This document shows positions 59,862-64,000 of a stretch of 64,000 nucleotides of DNA, piece by piece. Within the stretch, counting starts at the first letter, position 1. Every line of letters starts with the position of its first letter. The stretch is from contig DAHVAR010000030.1 in NCBI GenBank assembly GCA_027314515.1, forward strand, positions 1-64,000, read 5' to 3'. The position numbers were made by a program, and so were the translations under genes. The DNA comes from Actinomycetota bacterium. GTDB taxonomy: Bacteria > Actinomycetota > Actinomycetes > Streptosporangiales > Streptosporangiaceae. The notes under the pieces are model-generated. The model searched no databases and was not told where the DNA came from. It was given only the letters and a program-made list of their open reading frames with translations.

Positions 59862-60644
59862 TCACCGGGCGGATGGGGTAGTGCCGGCCGCCGCGCCGTC
59901 CTCGGCGCCTCCGGCGCCGGCCGCCGCGTCAGGGCCACCGCCCGAGGCGCCGAGGAAGATCGCGCCGAGATCGAGCCCGGCAAGCGCGGCTGGTGTCCCG
60001 GACTGATGGTTACGCCCGGCGACGAGGATGTAGACCCAGTCCGCGCTTCGCATGGCTCGGTCGACGTTCTGCTCGACGACGACGACCGAAGTGCCGAGCT
60101 CGGCGATCCGGCGGACCTGGGACCACACGACGTCCACGTTGGCTGGCGAAAGCCCGGCCGTCGGCTCATCCAGCAGGACAGCCTTGGGGTCCGACATCAG
60201 CGCCCGTGCCATGCCCAGCATGTTCCGCTGGCCGCCGCTAAGCTGCCCCGCCTTGCGGCGCTTCGCTGCCGCGAGGTCGGGGAAGATATCGAAGACCTCG
60301 GCCAGCCGATCTGACAGATCGCGGCTGCGGACTATCCGGCCCAGTTCAAGGTTTTCCTCGATGGTCATGGATGGGAAGACGTTGTCCACCTGCGGTACGT
60401 AGGCCAGGCCGGCCCGTGCCACTTCGAAGGCACGGAGCTTGCTGATGTCCTCCTCGTCCAGGAAGACCCGGCCCGCCGCTCGGCCGATGAGGCCGAACAT
60501 CGCCTTCATGGCGGTCGACTTGCCGGCGCCGTTAGGCCCGACGATGGCTACTACCTGCCTTACGCGCGCTCGCACGGCAACGTCGGAGATCACCGGAATC
60601 TTGCCGTAGCCGGCGGTGAGCCCCTCAACTCTCAGCACGCACAT
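59862..60644 (-). CDS. livF: Branched-chain amino-acid ABC transporter ATPase LivF
   Basis: A 260-residue ABC ATPase: Walker A AIVGPNGAGKSTAMKAMFGL, signature AGQLSGGQRNMLGMARAL, Walker B VLLDEPTAGLSP. The last 25 residues are a Gly/Ala-rich tail (GGPDAAAGAGGAEDGAAAG). It overlaps livG by 20 bp. It powers uptake with LivG. Confidence 0.92.
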   Translation of the reverse strand: MCVLRVEGLTAGYGKIPVISDVAVRARVRQVVAIVGPNGAGKSTAMKAMFGLIGRAAGRVFLDEEDISKLRAFEVARAGLAYVPQVDNVFPSMTIEENLELGRIVRSRDLSDRLAEVFDIFPDLAAAKRRKAGQLSGGQRNMLGMARALMSDPKAVLLDEPTAGLSPANVDVVWSQVRRIAELGTSVVVVEQNVDRAMRSADWVYILVAGRNHQSGTPAALAGLDLGAIFLGASGGGPDAAAGAGGAEDGAAAGTTPSAR

Positions 60645-61461
60645 CTGCGACTCCTCCGGTCAGGTAAGCGGTCACCACGGAGGCGTTCTGACGGAGTTCT
60701 GCCATGGTGCCGGTTGCAAGGGTGCGTCCGACCGCCATGACGACCACGTGGTCGCACAGGCGCTCCACGACGTCGAGATTGTGCTCGACCATGAGGAACG
60801 TGATGCTCATCTCCGCCCGGAGCCGCAGCATGTGAGCGGACAGCCGGTCCACGAGCGCTGGGTTGATGCCCGCCATGGGCTCGTCGAGAATCAGCAGCCT
60901 GGGCCCTGCCATGACGGCCCTGGCGAGTTCGAGCAAGCGCTTCTGGCCGCCGCTCAGGTTCTTGGCATACTCGTCGCGCTGACCGTACAGGCCAAAGTCA
61001 TCCAGAATCTGCACAGCCCGTTCCAGGTAAGCGCGCTCCTGCGCGCGATACCGGCCGGGACGCAGCAGCGCGACCGAGAGCCGCTCGCCAACCTGGCGCT
61101 GCGGCGACACCATGAGATTCTCCAGGACCGTCAGCTGCGGGTACTCGCGGGACAGCTGGAAAGTCCTGATCAGCCCGCGCAGGGCTATCTGATGGCTCGG
61201 CCGGGCGGTGATGTCCTGGCCGGCGAAGTACACCCGTCCCGAGTCCGGCCTGATCGCGCCGGCCACAACGTTCACCAGCGTCGTCTTGCCGGCTCCGTTC
61301 GGCCCGATGAGGGCGGTGATCGTGCCTTCCTCGACGGCAAACGAGCACCCGTCCAGCGCCTGAACGCCACCGAAACGCCGTGCGAGCCCTGCTACTACCA
61401 GCAGTCCGTCGGTAGGCGTTACCGCGGTGGCGGGGGCGAAGTCATCAGTCTCAGTCGCCAC
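60625..61461 (-). CDS. livG: Branched-chain amino-acid ABC transporter ATPase LivG
   Basis: A 278-residue ABC ATPase: Walker A ALIGPNGAGKTTLVNVVAGA, signature AKNLSGGQKRLLELARAV, Walker B LLILDEPMAGINP, and the LivG C-terminal HNLDVVERLCDHVVVMAVGR. The GTG at 61459-61461 has GGAGGTGG upstream and overlaps livM by 11 bp. Confidence 0.92.
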   Translation of the reverse strand: MATETDDFAPATAVTPTDGLLVVAGLARRFGGVQALDGCSFAVEEGTITALIGPNGAGKTTLVNVVAGAIRPDSGRVYFAGQDITARPSHQIALRGLIRTFQLSREYPQLTVLENLMVSPQRQVGERLSVALLRPGRYRAQERAYLERAVQILDDFGLYGQRDEYAKNLSGGQKRLLELARAVMAGPRLLILDEPMAGINPALVDRLSAHMLRLRAEMSITFLMVEHNLDVVERLCDHVVVMAVGRTLATGTMAELRQNASVVTAYLTGGVADVRAES

Positions 61462-62467
61462 TGACTGCCACCTCCGCCGCAGCCGATCCGGCGACTGTGC
61501 CGTGCTGAAGCGGTACGACGAAGAAGCGCGCCTTCCGTTCGGCAACGACACCTTGGGGACGGAACCAGAGGGTGAGGATCACGAGCCCGCCGATGCAGAT
61601 GTTCCTGATCTCAGGAATGAGGTTCGGGAGCGATGAGATCGCCGGCAGGAAGCGGGTCGCCTCGTTGAAGAGCACGGCGACGAGGAAAGATCCGACCACC
61701 GCGCCAAGGTTGTTGCCGCGGCCGCCGACGATGAGTGCCGCCCAGACGACGAACGTCTCGCCGGTCCCCCAGCCGGCTGGGGCCAGCGAGGTGACGAACC
61801 ATATGGTCAGCACGCCGCCAATGCCGACGTAGATGCTCCCGATCACCATGGCGCTCATCCGCACTCGGAACGTTCTCTTGCCGTAGGCCTCGGCGACCTC
61901 GAGGTCTTCTCTGATCGCCCGCATTGTCCGGCCGAGCGGCGATTTGTAGAGGCGGTTGGCGAGGAACCAGCAGACGGCCATGATCACCGCGCACAGCGCG
62001 AGGAACACCACCGTGTAGTCATTCGGATTGAGGTTGAGTACGCCGCTGAGCGGCTGCGGGACGCCGACGAGCCCCTCGAATCCGTCGAAGAGCCTGGTGT
62101 CGTTCCCGACGATCCCGTAGACGATCGAGCCTGCCGCCAGGGTCACGATGGCCAGGTAGTCGCTGCGCAGCCGCCTGAGGGCGATCAGCCCGATCAGGTA
62201 ACCGACGGCGCCGGCGGCGGCCGCGCCGATCAGCAGCGCGACCGGCCACGGCAGGGAGAGTCCGAGGACGTAGTAGATGTCGGTGCCCGGCTGCTCCGGG
62301 CCCAGCGCAGCGACGCCGGCCAGGTATCCGCCGACCGCCATGAAGGTGATCACGGTGAAGTCGAGTATGCCGGTATAACCGAACTGAATGTTCAGGCCGA
62401 AGGCGAAGATGTTATATATGCAGAAGTAGACGCCGAGGGTGGCGATGTATCCGATAACGACGCCCAT
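61451..62467 (-). CDS. livM: Branched-chain amino-acid ABC transporter permease LivM
   Basis: A 338-residue permease with about eight to ten helices; the EAA-like loop is RAIREDLEVAEAYGKRTFRV and IGGRGNNLGAVVGSFLVAVL follows (G-loop region GGRGN). It forms the channel with LivH. It starts 11 bp after the livH stop. Confidence 0.92.
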   Translation of the reverse strand: MGVVIGYIATLGVYFCIYNIFAFGLNIQFGYTGILDFTVITFMAVGGYLAGVAALGPEQPGTDIYYVLGLSLPWPVALLIGAAAAGAVGYLIGLIALRRLRSDYLAIVTLAAGSIVYGIVGNDTRLFDGFEGLVGVPQPLSGVLNLNPNDYTVVFLALCAVIMAVCWFLANRLYKSPLGRTMRAIREDLEVAEAYGKRTFRVRMSAMVIGSIYVGIGGVLTIWFVTSLAPAGWGTGETFVVWAALIVGGRGNNLGAVVGSFLVAVLFNEATRFLPAISSLPNLIPEIRNICIGGLVILTLWFRPQGVVAERKARFFVVPLQHGTVAGSAAAEVAVSGD

Positions 62468-62478
62468 CCGCGTTCTCC

Positions 62479-63354
62479 CTATGCCTTTCCGCGAGCAGCT
62501 ATGAGCCCTTGCGGGCGGAGCAATAGGGCCAGCACCAGGAAGACGAAAGCTACGTCCAGGTCATACGCCGACGAGATCACCAGGCCGGACAGGTTCACGG
62601 CCAGCCCGATGATCAGCGCGCCGACCATCGCGCCGTAGATCTGGCCGATTCCGCCGAGAATCACCGCGCCGAAGATCACGAACAAGAATGTGTTCCCGGT
62701 AAATGCCTGGAACTCCACAGTGTTGAGCGCGAGCGTGATGCCGCCGAGCCCGGCCAGGCTGCCGCTGATGAACCAGGTCCACAAAGTGACGCGATGCGTG
62801 TCAATCCCGCTCGCCCGCGCGAGGGAAGGGTTGTCGGACATGGCCCGCATGGCCCGGCCGAGGGCGGTCCGGGTGAGGAGCAGGTGCATCGCGACCAGCG
62901 TCATGACGGCGATGACGACAATGGCAAGCTGAGCGGCTGTGAAGCTGAATGGCCCGAGCCGGATGGGGCTCCCGGCCGCAATCGGGAACTGGTCGAAGCC
63001 GACCCCCCAGATGGCCTGAATAGCGTTCAGCAGGACGAGGGAGAGGCCGAAGGTAACGATCAGCAGAAAGAACCCGCTTGTCCCCCGGCGGACGAACGGC
63101 TCGAGGATGGCGATGTTGATCAGCACGGCGACGAGGCCGGTGGCCACTACCCCGACGGCGGCAGCCAGCCAGAACGGCAGGTGCAGCGCGGTATTGGCGG
63201 TGTAGGTGAAGAACATGCCGAAGGCGAGGTAGGCGCCGTAGGCAAAGTTGACATAGTTGGTGACACCGAACTGCAAGCTCAGGCCAACCGAGGCAAGCGC
63301 CAGGACAGAGGCGGTCACCACGCCGAATCCAAGGGTCAGCAGGAAGAGGCTCAT
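62479..63354 (-). CDS. livH: Branched-chain amino-acid ABC transporter permease LivH
   Basis: A 291-residue permease: VGLSLQFGVTNYVNFAYGAY at the N terminus, the RAMRAMSDNPSLARASGIDT coupling loop and GGIGQIYGAMVGALIIGLAV near the C terminus. It is the first gene of livHMGF, and livK follows livF on the same strand. The 286-bp gap upstream holds the promoter shared with the divergent sensor-kinase gene. Confidence 0.93.
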   Translation of the reverse strand: MSLFLLTLGFGVVTASVLALASVGLSLQFGVTNYVNFAYGAYLAFGMFFTYTANTALHLPFWLAAAVGVVATGLVAVLINIAILEPFVRRGTSGFFLLIVTFGLSLVLLNAIQAIWGVGFDQFPIAAGSPIRLGPFSFTAAQLAIVVIAVMTLVAMHLLLTRTALGRAMRAMSDNPSLARASGIDTHRVTLWTWFISGSLAGLGGITLALNTVEFQAFTGNTFLFVIFGAVILGGIGQIYGAMVGALIIGLAVNLSGLVISSAYDLDVAFVFLVLALLLRPQGLIAARGKA

Positions 63355-63640
63355 AGCCCCGATGCCCCGATGCCGCGCCGCGAGGCGGCGCCCCGCAGCG
63401 CGTGACGTCCTAGTCGATGTCGCACAGCCAGTCCGCTTCCTGTCAGCTGGTCAGTGCGGACAACGTATGGCCGGCGCTGAAAGCGGAGTAGTTTGATCGC
63501 GGAAGCCAGCAATAAGCTCATTGTGTGGCTTGTGCTCGTATTGCTCACGGGCTGATGCTGCTCAGAACTATTGCAGCGGGCCCGGCGCTCCTACGATGGC
63601 CTCGAGCTTAGGTAGTAACCACCGAGGGAGACCCGCACCG

Positions 63641-64000
63641 GTGAGCGCGCGCCAGAGCCTGACGACGAGGCTCATCTCGATCCAGATGGCCGTGCTGGTC
63701 ACCGCTGTCGGCGCCGGCCTCGGGTGGACAGCCCACCATCCCGGCACGGGATCTCGCGAAGTCATGCGACAGGCTCTGCTGACGGCCGGGGCTGCCGCCG
63801 CCATCCCGGCCAGCGACCGGAGGGTGCCAGTAACAGGCTCGGCCCCGTCTGACCGGTCAAGCCCGGATGCGGCCCTTATCACCGTACTGCGCCAGGTCAG
63901 GAAGAGCAGTGGCGCGGTGTTCGTGGCGCTTGTCAACCGGCACGGCGTCGTGCTGGCCGACGTCGGCGGCCATCCGTCCAGCGCATCGGCCCTGGACGCG
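63641..64000 (+). CDS. Sensor kinase-like protein, N terminus only (runs off the right edge)
   Basis: An open frame from GTG 63641 to the window end (120 codons, no stop). GAGGGAG lies about 10 nt upstream. It begins SARQSLTTRLISIQMAVLVT with a hydrophobic helix (MAVLVTAVGAGLG), then an extracytoplasmic-looking segment with ALVNRHGVVLADVGGHPSS, similar to the periplasmic sensor domain of DcuS/CitA-type kinases. The kinase domain, if present, lies outside the window. Divergent from livH. Confidence 0.5.
   Translation, partial: MSARQSLTTRLISIQMAVLVTAVGAGLGWTAHHPGTGSREVMRQALLTAGAAAAIPASDRRVPVTGSAPSDRSSPDAALITVLRQVRKSSGAVFVALVNRHGVVLADVGGHPSSASALDA

Overview
The window is a very GC-rich chromosomal segment of a mycothiol-producing actinobacterium. 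The evidence is strong G/C third-position bias throughout, mshD (mycothiol synthase), GlnR, MurT/GatD, the short ribosomal protein bS22, a BldC-like HTH protein, many 4-bp start/stop overlaps and several GTG/TTG starts. The gene order proC - small HTH - bS22 - acyltransferase - HAD phosphatase - glutaredoxin - hemA - hemC - hemD - hemB matches the Mycobacterium tuberculosis Rv0500-Rv0512 neighbourhood. The set sseC/sseA - glnR - mshD - pst matches Rv0814c-Rv0820. This points to a core region broken up by small accessory islands. I cannot name the genus from sequence alone; a filamentous, Streptosporangiales- or Streptomyces-like organism is plausible.

Layout. 1-5.1 kb is accessory: a frameshifted SDR gene, a small membrane protein, a decayed sensor kinase, a Uma2-type nuclease, a YHS-domain protein and a VapBC pair. 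5.1-11.4 kb is the heme operon rex-hemA-hemC-hemD-hemB on the minus strand, with a clear Rex operator upstream of rex, so early tetrapyrrole synthesis is tied to NADH/NAD+ redox state. 11.6-13.1 kb is an accessory P-loop ATPase/nuclease gene behind a 55-bp palindrome. 13.1-18.9 kb continues the conserved block (glutaredoxin, membrane-ABM fusion, HAD phosphatase, PlsC, bS22, HTH, proC). 19-25 kb holds a second VapBC pair, proline dehydrogenase, YgfZ, a Fur-family regulator, a very short Cys-containing ORF with an exceptionally long Shine-Dalgarno match, and a second ATPase/nuclease paralogue. 24.9-26 kb has a nitrobindin-like protein and a DsrE protein.

26-41.4 kb is one long leftward block. 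It runs pstB, pstS, pstC, pstA, a GntR/UTRA regulator, two membrane proteins that look like TraG/VirD4-type ATPases with degenerate P-loops, a PhzF-like enzyme, a large HerA/FtsK-type ATPase with intact Walker motifs, then murT-gatD (lipid II amidation). The active ATPase plus two pseudo-ATPases is the best candidate for an undescribed system here. 41.6-47 kb carries sulfur and nitrogen functions: sseC, sseA, a Cys-containing leader peptide, an ECF sigma/anti-sigma pair, a MoaD-like protein, glnR and mshD. 47-58.5 kb is mostly housekeeping: a 55-aa small protein, gamma-carbonic anhydrase, DivIVA-like coiled-coil protein, Ppx/GppA, DUF427, dipeptidase, S9 peptidase, two GNATs, YnfA, inositol monophosphatase and a stand-alone UMP kinase. 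58.5-63.4 kb is a complete branched-chain amino-acid (liv) ABC transporter. A sensor-kinase-like gene starts at 63641 and runs off the right edge. No tRNA, rRNA, CRISPR array or insertion sequence was seen.
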